Assembly: GCA_018434355.1 (NCBI GenBank)
Contig: JAHDPL010000006.1
Coordinates: forward strand, 1-43,373
Direction of reading: 5' to 3'
Origin: Sporomusaceae bacterium
GTDB taxonomy: Bacteria > Bacillota > Negativicutes > UBA1444
Length of the DNA: 43,373 nt
The translations under genes were made by a program, and so were the position numbers. Under the pieces are notes generated by a model. That model had not been told where the DNA came from. It saw only the letters and a list, made by a program, of their open reading frames with translations, and did no database searches. Shown here one piece after another: positions 1 to 8,791 of the stretch. The number at the start of each line of letters is the position of its first letter. The first letter of the stretch is position 1.

Positions 1-42
1 AATATCTTTCTTGAATTCGGGATCAAATCGCTTGCCTTTCAT
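1..42 (-). CDS. Transposase OrfA start, IS3-type (partial, runs off left edge)
   Basis: An ATG at 42 on the minus strand opens a frame that stays open for 14 codons to the window edge and reads MKGKRFDPEFKKDI. The pattern K-R-F-x-P-E-F-K-x-x-I is typical of the first residues of IS3-family OrfA proteins, which hold the helix-turn-helix that binds the element ends. A purine-rich ribosome binding site (complement of 51-58) lies 8 bases upstream. The sequence just upstream (about 55-75) ends in CA and may be the terminal inverted repeat. Only the start is visible, so the family call is tentative and nothing can be said about whether the element is intact. Confidence 0.45.
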   Translation of the reverse strand, partial: MKGKRFDPEFKKDI

Positions 43-75
43 TTTGGACACCCCCTTGGGTATTGTACCAACCAT

Positions 76-230
76 TCTTCATGTCCGCAAAAGGCAATAC
101 GATCAAAACCTTCACTCAAAATTGCCACACACTCCACGTGTCCTTTGGCGGAAACATGATAAAAATCGGCATAATTATTATCTAATATACGCTCTCGGGG
201 GCGGCAAGTAGGTGCGCTCAAAAAGCACAT
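76..230 (-). pseudogene. Possible gene fragment cut by the IS3-type end
   Basis: The minus strand holds an open frame from an ATG at 230 that reads on into the putative insertion-sequence end and stops at 39. Residues such as ILDNNYADFYHVSAKGHVEC look protein-like rather than random, and the segment ends where the element end appears to begin. I do not recognise a family, and no good ribosome binding site precedes the ATG. It may be the tail of a gene interrupted by the element, or chance. From 231 to 372 I see nothing I can support. Confidence 0.2.
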
Positions 231-372
231 TTATACACGCTGCTACTTTGCCGCAAACTGCCCATTTTTTAAAAACAACCAAGCCACATACTGCCTCAAA
301 TCAATTCGCGCATACCCACCACAACCTATTCCCACGCTTTTCCATAACACAGATACCCACCAGCCACTTCTA

Positions 373-882
373 TCAAGCTTCGGCATCCGATAGCAGCAAT
401 TCTCTAAGCCACATCGGCAAATGATTTACCTTTTTAAACTGTAGGATTTTCTGGGCAACCTCTGCAGCATCTTCTTCCCGCCAGAAGCGATCCCTCCGAT
501 AGCATTCCGGGCTGCAAAACTTGCGCCAACTGACCCCTAACGCTTTGAATTCTTTCCCGCAATATTCACAGTTAAGGACATATGCTGTTCGGTGATCTTT
601 TTCCCACTCTCTCTTACAACTTAACGAACAATATTTGCGCTTGCGCCCGCAACTTTTTTGTTCAAGTTCTATGCCGCAATTTAGGCAAAAAACAAAAAGC
701 ATTTCCTCTTTCAACACTTCGCGGTATTCCGTTACTAATTCTGCTGCATATCCATTTAAGCCTTCTCGTTTACAATAGTTTCTAACCGAATCTCTTGATA
801 TCCCTATAGCCTTTGCTATTTTTGCATACCCAACACCTTGGTATCGCATCGTTTTAATCTTTTGCCTTTGTCCATTTGTCAT
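373..882 (-). CDS. HTH and zinc-finger-like DNA-binding protein
   Basis: The product is about 169 residues from the ATG at 882, chosen because a GGAGG ribosome binding site (complement of 891-895) lies 8 bases upstream. An N-terminal sigma-region-4/resolvase-like helix-turn-helix (about residues 5-40, with GYAKIAKAIGISRDSVRNYC) is followed by two cysteine pairs in the pattern C-x2-C...K-Y/F-C-S-x2-C, each able to bind zinc. The same architecture and several identical motifs occur in the prophage protein at 37643-38080, so the two are paralogues. Proteins of this kind are frequent in Firmicute phages and are often annotated as sigma-70-like, but their role is not established. This copy lies outside the intact prophage and may be a remnant of another element. 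Confidence 0.6.
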   Translation of the reverse strand: MTNGQRQKIKTMRYQGVGYAKIAKAIGISRDSVRNYCKREGLNGYAAELVTEYREVLKEEMLFVFCLNCGIELEQKSCGRKRKYCSLSCKREWEKDHRTAYVLNCEYCGKEFKALGVSWRKFCSPECYRRDRFWREEDAAEVAQKILQFKKVNHLPMWLRELLLSDAEA

Positions 883-972
883 GATTATCCCCTCCTGACA
901 AGCATTCATCACTCAAAAAATGATGATTGTCAAGGAGGTTATACCTATTAGATATGTATGCGTTTATCTTTA

Positions 973-986
973 AAATAAAGAGCAAC
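973..986. repeat. Target-site duplication of IS30, left copy
   Basis: AAATAAAGAGCAAC directly abuts the left end of the IS30 element and is repeated exactly at 2202-2215 beyond the right end. It lies within the coding frame of the split small gene. Confidence 0.65.
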
Positions 987-2201
987 GTAAAATGCAATTT
1001 CAAATGCAACACTCACAAGAAACCGACAACATTTTGAACTAGGTGATCAGTGACAGCTCTTCGAGGAAGCATTCTTGCGGCGTTTTGTATCCCAAGATCT
1101 TTCGTGGCAACAGATTGCACCAGTCTTGAGTTTTTCGTACCAAGGCGTTGGATACATTGCGAATGGTCTTTGTTTTGGGAATGAATCGCCGGATTAGCCC
1201 ATTATGCCGTTCATTCGTGCCGCGTTCCCAGGAGGAATACGGATGAGTAAAATATACCTGGCAGCTCCAAGGTGTAAGTAATGCCGATAAGTCAGCAAAT
1301 TCGGAGCCGTTATCGGCCGTGATGCTGCGAAATATTTTAGCAAAAGATAAATCCGTTCGCTCCTTGAGTTCTTTCATCGCATTCTGCACGGAACCGCTGT
1401 CTTTGTTTGCCAATCGGATCACGAGTTCTTGGCGTGTCTTACGTTCCGTTAGGGTAAGCAGGGACTCATCCTTTGACCGGCGGCCCACAACCGTATCGAT
1501 TTCCCAATGCCCAAACTCTTCTCGGGTGAGAATTTCAATCGGACGGTGTTCGATACTTTGCCCGAGAATCCGTTTGTTGATTCGTCCTCTGCACGGAGTG
1601 GTTCTGCGGCGTACTTTCAGATACAAATCGATGTTTCGTACAGCAAGACGGCGGCGGTCAATATAGTTATAGAGCGTTTTGGTGCAGACCAAGGCTTCCT
1701 GTTGCCACAGGGGATGGTTTCGACAATAGCCGACGACAGCGTCCGGAGACCATTTGTCTTTCAGAATCTTCGTTTCGGCAAACCGCAAGAAATTTGACGC
1801 ACGATTGTGTTTGCCTATTTTGCGACTGTTGACCCGATGTTTTGCATATACGGCTTGCCCGGTTTCAGGAAAGTAACCTTGGTAAGGAATGCGGCCGGTT
1901 CGAAGCTGCGCCGTAGTGCCTCGTCGGATTTCCCGGCAAACCGTACTTGGAGTTCTCTTGAGACGCTTGGCGATATACCTTATGGAACGGTTTTCGTGGA
2001 TCAAGGCGAAAATCGCGCCTCGCTCTGATAGGGAAAGATGTTTAAAAGATCGTGCGGTTGTGGTATGCTCTGATTGAACAGTCATGGGCGAAACCTCCGT
2101 ATGATTGGGTTTGAAGCACTTTTATCATACACGGTTTCTCTTTTTGACTGTTCGTTTTCTTTGATTAGTCAGTGGTGTTGCATTTCATTTTACAATTAAC
2201 C
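987..2201 (-). mobile_element. IS30-family insertion sequence
   Basis: The element is about 1.2 kb with one transposase gene filling most of it. Its ends carry related inverted repeats: the left end reads GTAAAATGCAATTTCAAATG and continues GCAACAC, and the right end read outward-in gives GGTTAATTGTAAAATGAAAT and continues GCAACAC. It is bounded by the direct repeat AAATAAAGAGCAAC at 973-986 and 2202-2215, the expected signature of a target-site duplication. Most IS30 elements duplicate 2-3 bp, although some members are known to make longer duplications. The exact outer base of each end is uncertain by one or two positions. Confidence 0.75.
1039..2085 (-). CDS. IS30-family transposase
   Basis: This 348-residue DDE transposase mobilises the surrounding element. 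The N-terminal helix-turn-helix (about residues 17-55: LSLSERGAIFALI, then SIRYIAKRLKRTPSTVCREI) is the classic IS30 DNA-binding motif. The catalytic triad is visible as D197 (GHWEIDTVVG), D258 (TADNGSEF) and E292 (ERGTNERHNGLIR). The length is that of complete family members, and no frameshift is seen, so the protein may be active. The ATG at 2085 is preceded by GGAGG eight bases upstream. Transcription is opposite to the small gene it interrupts. Confidence 0.95.
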   Translation of the reverse strand: MTVQSEHTTTARSFKHLSLSERGAIFALIHENRSIRYIAKRLKRTPSTVCREIRRGTTAQLRTGRIPYQGYFPETGQAVYAKHRVNSRKIGKHNRASNFLRFAETKILKDKWSPDAVVGYCRNHPLWQQEALVCTKTLYNYIDRRRLAVRNIDLYLKVRRRTTPCRGRINKRILGQSIEHRPIEILTREEFGHWEIDTVVGRRSKDESLLTLTERKTRQELVIRLANKDSGSVQNAMKELKERTDLSFAKIFRSITADNGSEFADLSALLTPWSCQVYFTHPYSSWERGTNERHNGLIRRFIPKTKTIRNVSNALVRKTQDWCNLLPRKILGYKTPQECFLEELSLIT

Positions 2202-2215
2202 AAATAAAGAGCAAC
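2202..2215. repeat. Target-site duplication of IS30, right copy
   Basis: Exact repeat of 973-986 (AAATAAAGAGCAAC) at the other end of the IS30 element. The reading frame of the split small gene continues directly from it. Confidence 0.65.
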
Positions 2216-2527
2216 CTAAAAACTCAAAAAAATGTTTCATCTATATCAATTTTAGACAACGCTTCATTGATACCCGCTAATTTAGCATTGGCAATTATAA
2301 ACAACTTAGAAGATGATATTGTTTACTATTTAGACGACGTTATTGAAACACATTTTCTTTGTAATGACATCTTCCATATTTTTAAATATGGACCAAAAAG
2401 CTTTATTAACTATATTAATAACCAATAAAGTTTACCCCTTTCAATGGCTACCCCCATTAATACCATCATCAGAGCTTTGCACAATTTCTACAGCTTTACC
2501 TGAAAAGAATTAACGCATCTAGTAACT

Positions 2528-2560
2528 CAGCTAGGCTTTATTGCAAAGAAAGCCTAGCTG
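2528..2560. repeat. 12-bp inverted repeat (hairpin) downstream of the DUF169 gene
   Basis: CAGCTAGGCTTT at 2528-2539 is exactly complementary to AAAGCCTAGCTG at 2549-2560, with a 9-base loop. It lies between the remnant small gene (plus strand, ends 2428) and the DUF169 gene (minus strand, ends 2636), so it sits where a bidirectional terminator would. Neither strand shows a T-run after the stem, so termination is uncertain. Confidence 0.4.
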
Positions 2561-2635
2561 GTCAACGATTCACACTTTGAACGGCTTATTATAGTTGGGA
2601 TATTGTACGAACCAAATAAAGTCACAAGAAGCTTT

Positions 2636-3370
2636 TTACTGCTTTTTCATTCGGTCTACTATCCTTTGCCACAAATGCTTTTCCAAGAAACTTCCTGATA
2701 TATTTTCTTCCATATCTAAAAACATTCTATACGGCACAGCAAATGATAGCATGTCTGGATCGACCATGGAACGTACAGTAATATCGGTCAACCCTACAAC
2801 CGCTCTCGGATTTTCTTTTTGAGCTTCGGCGTAGGGAAGAAGAAAAACAGACTGGCATCCTGAACCGAAGGGTATCATCACATTTTCGCTTCCGGGTTTA
2901 TAATAGTTAGCAAGTACCGTAAGCGCTGACAGCTGATCATTATTTACATAGAATACAATTACCTCAGGTTTTTCTTTCGCAGTATCGACCTGTGCCAAGG
3001 GCTTAAAAATTACATACTGATAAGGAATATCTGTTGTTGGAAGACATTCAACAAAGTCTTTACCCAGCTCTGGGTCTTTTAAATATCCCTCTCCTTCAAA
3101 TTCACCGTTTTTTCCAGTTGACAAAAAGTATTCGATCCAACGATTTGGGGGATATTGACCAAAACCTAATCCTACTTTTCCACCAGCACATCCTGTCGTT
3201 TTACGTTCAAAGACTGCCGTTTTACCTTTGACAGCAGCGAGAAATAATGGAATTATACAACTCCAATGACCTTCTTTACTCTGAAGTGCTCCTTCAGGTT
3301 TTTCATTGCTAATCAAAACAGCTACAGGTTCATAACGCAAGTTTAATACTTTAACTAAACATTTTTCCAT
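2636..3370 (-). CDS. DUF169 family protein
   Basis: The 244-residue soluble protein matches the DUF169 family (also known as COG2043) over most of its length, including the N-terminal stretch around EPVAVLISNEKPEGA, a Cys-containing segment around WSCIIPL, and the glycine-rich segment TTGCAGGKVGLGFG. The biochemical role of the family is unknown, and it has conserved cysteines. A GGAGG-like site precedes the ATG at 3370. It lies directly downstream of a MarR-type repressor gene on the same strand. A 44-bp perfect palindrome matching the repressor's own operator lies between them, so MarR control of this gene is a reasonable inference. No membrane segments are seen. Confidence 0.75.
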   Translation of the reverse strand: MEKCLVKVLNLRYEPVAVLISNEKPEGALQSKEGHWSCIIPLFLAAVKGKTAVFERKTTGCAGGKVGLGFGQYPPNRWIEYFLSTGKNGEFEGEGYLKDPELGKDFVECLPTTDIPYQYVIFKPLAQVDTAKEKPEVIVFYVNNDQLSALTVLANYYKPGSENVMIPFGSGCQSVFLLPYAEAQKENPRAVVGLTDITVRSMVDPDMLSFAVPYRMFLDMEENISGSFLEKHLWQRIVDRMKKQ

Positions 3371-3522
3371 ATTATTTCCTCCATTTCAAATTCTAATTTA
3401 AATAAACGTCATACTATTTCAACTATTTTGCGAAGTTACATTCTTTGAACCTCCCCTCCCTCTACCTAGTTACAGCTTTTAATAAACAAAACAACGTTTT
3501 AATTCTCAGACAATGATTAATA

Positions 3523-3566
3523 TTTTTTACGATTGTAGTTGTCGCGACAACTACAATCGTAAAAAA
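3523..3566. promoter_or_regulatory. 44-bp perfect palindrome, probable MarR operator
   Basis: The two 22-base arms are exact complements, centred at 3544/3545, and contain TTGTAGTTGTCGCGACAACT. It begins 2 bases beyond the marR stop and lies about 150 bp upstream of the DUF169 start. The half-site GACAACTACA recurs at the marR promoter (4026-4035), which marks it as an operator. Neither strand has a T-run following the stem (T and A runs form the outer stem itself), so it is not a canonical terminator, though it could also fold in RNA. Confidence 0.6.
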
Positions 3567-3568
3567 AC

Positions 3569-3994
3569 TCATTTAATATTATAGTAGATTTGGTTTAACA
3601 TATTTTTCAATTCTGTCACTTTTTCTTCTTCTAATCCTGTTGTTACTTTAACTAACAGCTTTTGAACCTTGGGAATTAACTCTTCCCGCAATGCTAGCCC
3701 TCTGTCAGTCAGAAATAATTGATAAGCCCGTTTATCTACAGGATGGGGGGTTCGGAAAATCAGTTCTTTTATTTGCAATTTTTCTAGAATGCGATTAGTA
3801 TTGGGTTTATCTTTAAACGTCATATCTGCCAACTCTTTAGGGGTAATACCTTCTTGTTCCCACAAACAATTAAGTACAGCCCATTGCTCGGGAGTAAAAT
3901 CGTATTCTTTTAATTGCTGGAACAATTCATTTTTAAGTTTTGTATTAACCTTATTTAGAATAAAACCTAATGAATCATTTAACTTAAAATTCAT
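3569..3994 (-). CDS. MarR-family transcriptional regulator
   Basis: The 141-residue protein has the MarR winged-helix layout: an N-terminal dimerisation helix, the pattern WAVLNCLWEQEGITPKELAD (about residues 38-57), a recognition helix around KPNTNRILEKLQIKELI, and the wing with basic residues ending VDKRAYQLFLTDRGLAL. C-terminal helices complete the dimer interface. Such repressors bind palindromes and release them when they bind a small ligand; the ligand cannot be read from the sequence. The ATG at 3994 has a GAGGAAG site five bases upstream. The promoter region carries the same half-site as the downstream palindrome, which suggests autoregulation and control of the DUF169 gene. Confidence 0.9.
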   Translation of the reverse strand: MNFKLNDSLGFILNKVNTKLKNELFQQLKEYDFTPEQWAVLNCLWEQEGITPKELADMTFKDKPNTNRILEKLQIKELIFRTPHPVDKRAYQLFLTDRGLALREELIPKVQKLLVKVTTGLEEEKVTELKNMLNQIYYNIK

Positions 3995-4018
3995 TTATGC
4001 TTCCTCATTAATACATAA

Positions 4019-4063
4019 TTGTCCTGACAACTACATTATATACTCATTGCAACTACTGGTCAA
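4019..4063 (-). promoter_or_regulatory. marR promoter with overlapping operator
   Basis: On the minus strand a -35 box TTGACC (complement of 4058-4063) and a -10 box TATAAT (complement of 4035-4040) are separated by exactly 17 bp. Just downstream of the -10 box lies the inverted repeat TTGTC-CT-GACAA (4019-4030), extended by ACTACA into the -10 box. This is the half-site of the 44-bp palindrome at 3523-3566. A repressor bound here would block its own promoter. Confidence 0.65.
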
Positions 4064-4159
4064 TTTTAAAAATTATAGTATTAAGGGTATTCTCAATCTT
4101 TTTTTGGGGGATCAATCATATCATGTCTTCTAACGGAAAAAGCTCCGGCAAAACCAACG

Positions 4160-4813
4160 TTATCTCTTGCCCCCACGCTTTTTGAAGTCTGTTTCAATGC
4201 GTTCTTTCCAGTTCTCTGCGATCGGCTGGCTGGCCCGCATACAGCACACGGCTTCGCTGACGACATCATAGTTCAGCGCCGTTCCTTCCCCATCGGCGTT
4301 GTAGTTTGCCGCCCGGTCCTTGCCGATGCCGTAGCGTTCCGCCGTGGCAATCGCATCGATATTCGCGCCGAGGAATATGAACTCCCAGCCGTACTTGCTT
4401 TTCTGGTGTTCGATCATCCGGCGCACTTTTTCCTCGTTGAATTCGCGGCTGGCGTTTTCCATGCCGTCGGTCGTAATCACAACCACCACATGTTCGGCGC
4501 GTTCTGGTTCGGCAGTGCGCTTCTGAGCGTTGCCGATCTTGTTGATGGTCTTGCCCACGGCATCCAACAGCGCCGTATTGCCGCGCACATAATATTCCTT
4601 GTCGGTGACCGGTGCCACGCCCCGCAAGTTGATACGATCATGCAGCAGTTCATACTGATCGTCAAATAATACGGTGGTGATTACCGCCTCACCCGGCTCT
4701 TTCTGCTGCTTCGCCAGCATCGCGTTGTAGCCGCCGATTGTGTCGCTTTCCAGTCCGCTCATCGAACCGCTCCTGTCCAGGATAAACACCATTTCCGTCA
4801 AGCCTTGTTTCAT
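4160..4813 (-). CDS. von Willebrand factor A (vWA) domain protein
   Basis: The product is 217 residues from the ATG at 4813, chosen because GAGGAGG lies 9 bases upstream; an upstream extension would run into the preceding gene. It is almost entirely one vWA domain. The MIDAS metal site is complete: DRSGSMS at residues 13-19, a threonine near residue 80 (VRGNTALLDAVG) and the aspartate at 116 (TTDGMEN). Cytoplasmic single-domain vWA proteins act as metal-dependent scaffolds, often with ATPases, macro-domain or stress-response partners. It lies 97 bp downstream of the macro-domain gene on the same strand, so the two probably work together. No signal peptide or transmembrane segment is seen. Confidence 0.85.
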   Translation of the reverse strand: MKQGLTEMVFILDRSGSMSGLESDTIGGYNAMLAKQQKEPGEAVITTVLFDDQYELLHDRINLRGVAPVTDKEYYVRGNTALLDAVGKTINKIGNAQKRTAEPERAEHVVVVITTDGMENASREFNEEKVRRMIEHQKSKYGWEFIFLGANIDAIATAERYGIGKDRAANYNADGEGTALNYDVVSEAVCCMRASQPIAENWKERIETDFKKRGGKR

Positions 4814-4910
4814 TGCTGTCATCCTCCTCATCACGATTTTGTTCCCGTGATGCAAGGATAACATTCGGCGGTTTGCGGCAGGTCGCATGGCAAGCGACAA
4901 ATTAAAGCGG

Positions 4911-5927
4911 TTAATTTCCCAGCAGGCTTTGGTCAAACGCAAACAGGGCTTCGTTGATCTCGAAGATATTGTAGTTTCCTTCTTCAATAAAATACTGCAC
5001 TATGATATCAAACTTGCTACTGCGGGACAGCGCGAATCCAGCTTTGCGCAGTAGGTCTCGCGTTTCATCCAAGTTCAGCCGTAGCGCAATGGCAAAGGCC
5101 AGAACCGTCGGTTTGCTCGGTTTGTAGTAGATGTCGTTGCGGATTTTGGAAAACAGCTTCCGGTCGATGTTAGCTTTTTTATAAGTTTCCGCATCACTCA
5201 TGCCTTTTTCGTCGATCAGCCGCAACAGCACCTGGGAAAAGGTTTCCTCCAGTTGCTTCATGACGTCGGCCAACTTGCGCTTTCGTTTTAACGGCGCTTC
5301 CGGGGCAGGCATCGATGCCTGGGGCATGGATTTCTCATAGAAAGCCGCTTCCTGCATGCACACCAGCTCACGCCGGTTACGGTCATCGATCGGATGCAAG
5401 TCGATATAGTTGTCGTCAATATACTCGGTGATCGAGGAAAACAGTTTTTCCGACAAGGTAAACGAAGCCCGGTCAAACACCACCAGATAAACCGTGAGCT
5501 CATGTTGCAGCAAAAAGTCGCCGATCTCGGCGATTGCCACCTTCAGCGCCTTGTCCTTCGGATAGCCGAACGCCCCCGAAGAGATCAGCGGAAAGGCGAT
5601 GCTCTCCAGATCATGTTCTCTGGCCAGAGCCAGAGAGTTCCGGTAACAATCCGCCAGCAGTTGTTCTTCGTTGCTTTTTCCACCGCGCCAAACCGGCCCC
5701 ACCGTGTGGATGACATACTTTGCCGGCAACCGGTAGCCTTTGGTTATTTTTGCCGCGCCCACCTTGCAGCCGCCCAGAGTCCGGCACTCGGCAAGCAACT
5801 CCGGCCCAGCGGCCCGATGGATCGCCCCGTCGACTCCGCCTCCGCCGAGCAGCGACTCGTTCGCCGCATTAACGATCGCGTCAACGTGAACTTGGGTGAT
5901 ATCGTTGCGGATGATTTCCAATGGCAT
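4911..5927 (-). CDS. Macro-domain protein with C-terminal HTH-like domain
   Basis: The 338-residue protein has an N-terminal macro domain (about 1-160) of the YmdB/ADP-ribose-hydrolase type. The ADP-ribose loop is visible as [20 protein letters not shown] (about 19-38), as is the second loop [12 protein letters not shown] (about 114-125). Such domains bind or remove ADP-ribose. A charged linker (about 200-225) leads to a C-terminal domain of roughly 110 residues with an XRE-like helical pattern ([20 protein letters not shown], then [20 protein letters not shown]). That domain could bind DNA or sense a partner. The gene sits between a GmrSD-like gene and a vWA gene on the same strand, which suggests a conflict system using ADP-ribose signalling; this is inference. 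A GGAGG-type site precedes the ATG at 5927. Confidence 0.85.
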   Translation of the reverse strand: MPLEIIRNDITQVHVDAIVNAANESLLGGGGVDGAIHRAAGPELLAECRTLGGCKVGAAKITKGYRLPAKYVIHTVGPVWRGGKSNEEQLLADCYRNSLALAREHDLESIAFPLISSGAFGYPKDKALKVAIAEIGDFLLQHELTVYLVVFDRASFTLSEKLFSSITEYIDDNYIDLHPIDDRNRRELVCMQEAAFYEKSMPQASMPAPEAPLKRKRKLADVMKQLEETFSQVLLRLIDEKGMSDAETYKKANIDRKLFSKIRNDIYYKPSKPTVLAFAIALRLNLDETRDLLRKAGFALSRSSKFDIIVQYFIEEGNYNIFEINEALFAFDQSLLGN

Positions 5928-5970
5928 GGCTCCGCCTCCTTTACCAAATCAGAAACATCAATAAGCTTGA

Positions 5971-8517
5971 TTAGTCAACGGTCTGCAACGCATAAGTCAA
6001 CTTATCAAAGTGTTTTATAAGCCACTCAAAGTGTTGGTGGTACAGTTCCTGATTGTGGATATCTGCATCAACCGAATACAATATCCTTTTCGCGACACTC
6101 TTTTCCCTGCTGGTATACCAATCTAATGGAACCCCAAATGCGGTTTCTATTTCATATTTTCTTGATTCAAGCTTGGAAAAATACTCAGGTCTGTAAACAT
6201 AAATCCCAATTCGCAAAACTCTTTTTCTAACAAGCTGAAAAAACAAATGGTAGTTCTGATTGCCAACTGTTACATCATACCAGTCATCATATGAAGGTTT
6301 TCGCGATGCAATGTCCTCGCCACGACCGTTGTCTCGGCAGTACTTGACAAAACACATCCAGAAATCCATTCTCAGATGATGCCTTTCGGAAAGTTCGCGA
6401 GGTGTCTGGGTTTCTGTCGTGTCAGGCGTGACGACTTCGAACGGCGGTAATTCAGGAACTAACTCTCGTTCCTTATCAAGAAATGACAAGTGAAGTAAAT
6501 CAACCATCTGGTCGTCATTACTGAACTTGATATTCCACCGTGTTTCAACAAATTTAAGCAGTTTTATGCCTCGAGCAAGAATGCGTGAACTATCCCAGTT
6601 TTCCTCAAATGAAATCTCGATTTCAGAGTGCGATCCATCTTCATACCCTCTTCTGCCATTTGTTATTGAGGCTTTTTTGTTCTCAAAGCTATCATTCTGC
6701 AGACTAGAATTAACGCTTTGCGACAACGGCAACAGGTTCCCCAGTGAACCGGATAATATTTTTACCTCTTCTTCAGTATATTGACGGAATTGGTTTTTCC
6801 AATACCATTTGGTAGGTGTCTGTGGCAGTATGTGTTCGATAGATACTTTATCTTTTTCAACCTTGGTAAAAGGCTTCCATCCTAATTTTTCTATTCCAGT
6901 CTCTCTCGCCTTCTCATATTCATATTCGAATAAGAGATAACGAAGATCACGCCATCCATAGAATCCATCTCCATTCAAAAAACGTTTGTCGATTCGTGTC
7001 ATGAAGTTCTTGATAGCAAATTCCATATCGTTTGACGCAGTTTCATTCAGATCCTTTGTAACCTTATCGATAGACAATTCCCCCACATAAACCTCACGTG
7101 TCTTTCGGTAGTAGTCGCTGCTCTTGTAACTGGATTGGAATGTTGCCATCCTAAATGAGAGGAAAATAAACCTCTCCATAGCCCGGAACAATTCAACACG
7201 TTCTTCCGAAGTATTCTGAAGGCTTGTTGCGAGGACGGCTGCAACAAGAGGCCGGAAGTATCCTATACCGATTCTGTTCAACCTATCAAGCCACAACTTC
7301 TCTTCATCTGTTATCTTGCTCTCTTTTGGAAAATATGTATAAAACCAATATTTAGCGACATCTTTCATACTATTAACGTAGGCTGCTATTTCCCTTGGTT
7401 CCAGTTTACATAGCGCAATTTCCGTTTCTTCTTCAATCGCCTGAGCAACATCCTCCTCTTCTGAATCAAAATTACTGTCAACTGCATCTTCTTCATTTAT
7501 TGCAACGATTTGTTTTTCATAAATGTTTTTGGCGGAAAATTTATTCAATAGAAACTTAATATAATCGTCGCCTTTTTTACGAGAATACTGAAAATACATT
7601 ATCCAATGCGCCCTTAAAAATTCGTCATCATTCAATGGCGAGTTTTGATTCCGGCCGAGTTGATCGTAAACTTCTTTCCATGTATCGTTTATGTTCTCTC
7701 TTAACTTATTCTTGTCCATCTCGTCCAGTTTATCTTCATCATAAAGAGTTGTTAAATATATGAGTCGATTTTTCAGCAATTCAAGATTTGTAAGTTTTTT
7801 CCCGCGATTGTTCATCGTTTCAAAAGCCACAAAAACATCGTAGTCATCTTCAATTTCGTGAATGTTAAACATCAACTGTAAAGTAATTTTACGAAAAACA
7901 TTTTCAACACCCATGATTCCTTCAGAATCATAAAGTTTAACCAAACAATCTGAAAAGAACTCTTTTGCATATTTAAGGTTTTGGGTGTAATAGGTTTCCT
8001 TGACTGATCCGCTGAATGGTTCCCCAAAAACTCTGTATGTAAGATAGTCAGCACTTGGGTTGTCGGTCTCATACCCGAACAAATAAGTGGTAATAAAATT
8101 TTGCGGCGGCCGTTGTTGCGATATGTATTTTGAACGGATGGCTTTTAATGTTTGATAACAAAGGACAATTTCTTCTTCATTTTTTTCTTTATTGCTTTCA
8201 AGATTCTTGACAAAACTTGCAACCTCATTTACAAGGATAGAAAAAGTCGTAAGGCGCTGTTGTCCATCGACGACATGAAAAGCCTTGAATCCTGAATCCA
8301 AAAGCCATTTGTCATTATGCCAGTTCTTGACTTTGGCCTTTGGAACAGATTTTAAAGATAACAACCCAGTATAATGATACCGATCAACTTGCAAATTCAT
8401 AATATCGTCCCAAAAGTCAATGAGTTGCTCCTGCTTCCAAGCATAACCTCTTTGGTAATCCGGTATACGGAAAAGTTTGTTTTGGTAAATCTGTGATAAG
8501 GATTGCAAATCGTTCAT
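5971..8517 (-). CDS. DUF262/DUF1524 (GmrSD-like) protein with C-terminal DUF4268-like domain
   Basis: The 848-residue protein starts at the ATG at 8517, with AGGAGGT five bases upstream. The N-terminal DUF262 domain has the family motifs [11 protein letters not shown] (17-27) and DGQQR (84-88), a ParB/Srx-like nucleotide-binding fold. The DUF1524 region near residue 560 carries the HNH-type motif EHILPQT followed by a glycine-rich GSLGNLLPL. The last 140 residues resemble DUF4268. GmrS-GmrD and related single-chain proteins such as BrxU are nucleotide-dependent type IV restriction enzymes that cut phage DNA carrying modified bases. The same architecture here makes an antiphage nuclease the likeliest role. 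The key residues are present and the protein looks intact. It is 43 bp upstream of the macro-domain gene. No clear promoter was found in the 274-bp gap upstream (8518-8791). Confidence 0.85.
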   Translation of the reverse strand: MNDLQSLSQIYQNKLFRIPDYQRGYAWKQEQLIDFWDDIMNLQVDRYHYTGLLSLKSVPKAKVKNWHNDKWLLDSGFKAFHVVDGQQRLTTFSILVNEVASFVKNLESNKEKNEEEIVLCYQTLKAIRSKYISQQRPPQNFITTYLFGYETDNPSADYLTYRVFGEPFSGSVKETYYTQNLKYAKEFFSDCLVKLYDSEGIMGVENVFRKITLQLMFNIHEIEDDYDVFVAFETMNNRGKKLTNLELLKNRLIYLTTLYDEDKLDEMDKNKLRENINDTWKEVYDQLGRNQNSPLNDDEFLRAHWIMYFQYSRKKGDDYIKFLLNKFSAKNIYEKQIVAINEEDAVDSNFDSEEEDVAQAIEEETEIALCKLEPREIAAYVNSMKDVAKYWFYTYFPKESKITDEEKLWLDRLNRIGIGYFRPLVAAVLATSLQNTSEERVELFRAMERFIFLSFRMATFQSSYKSSDYYRKTREVYVGELSIDKVTKDLNETASNDMEFAIKNFMTRIDKRFLNGDGFYGWRDLRYLLFEYEYEKARETGIEKLGWKPFTKVEKDKVSIEHILPQTPTKWYWKNQFRQYTEEEVKILSGSLGNLLPLSQSVNSSLQNDSFENKKASITNGRRGYEDGSHSEIEISFEENWDSSRILARGIKLLKFVETRWNIKFSNDDQMVDLLHLSFLDKERELVPELPPFEVVTPDTTETQTPRELSERHHLRMDFWMCFVKYCRDNGRGEDIASRKPSYDDWYDVTVGNQNYHLFFQLVRKRVLRIGIYVYRPEYFSKLESRKYEIETAFGVPLDWYTSREKSVAKRILYSVDADIHNQELYHQHFEWLIKHFDKLTYALQTVD

Positions 8518-8791
8518 CAGTTACCTCCTGAAATAGGATCCCATTTCTGCTTTCTGGGCTTTGCGGCTTATATTTTGCCGCTAATTAGCTTGACCTAAAA
8601 CCGATCCCTTCACCAATACCGTTTCTCTTTTTTAGACAGTTATTCTACAACACAGATTAATTTAATTGCTTCCTCGTTTTTGCGTTATCAATCAATCTGT
8701 TTAAAGCACTTATTTACCCCACCTTTATTTTCCATGCTAGTTGGAAGTTTCCTGCCTAATATAAACCTCTATTTGTTCAGAGTCCTACTTC

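Larger units (their letters stand above)
954..2428 (+). pseudogene. Small gene of 81 codons split by the IS30 element
   Basis: Removing 987-2201 and one copy of the 14-bp direct repeat joins an ATG at 954 in frame to a stop at 2426-2428. The restored protein has 81 residues: 11 before the junction (MYAFIFKIKSN) and 70 after it. The distal part has a normal protein composition (for example NLEDDIVYYLDDVIETHF) and uses AT-rich codons like the flanking DNA. A purine-rich AAGGAGG lies about 15 bases upstream of the ATG, which is rather far. I do not recognise the family. It diverges from the HTH/zinc gene at 373-882. The restored frame could be chance, but the exact in-frame match across the repeat argues for a real disrupted gene. 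Confidence 0.5.

Noticed and set aside
3523-3566. 44-bp palindrome as terminator of marR
   Set aside because: No T-run after the stem on either strand, and the half-site recurs at the marR promoter, so an operator explains it better.
4814-4987. N-terminal extension of the vWA gene
   Set aside because: It would overlap the macro-domain gene, and the ATG at 4813 has a clear ribosome binding site.
8610-8650. Resemblance of CCGTTTCTCTTTTTTAGACAGTT to sequence near the IS30 end (about 2137-2155)
   Set aside because: Short and imperfect, with no inverted repeat or duplication to support a second IS30 remnant.
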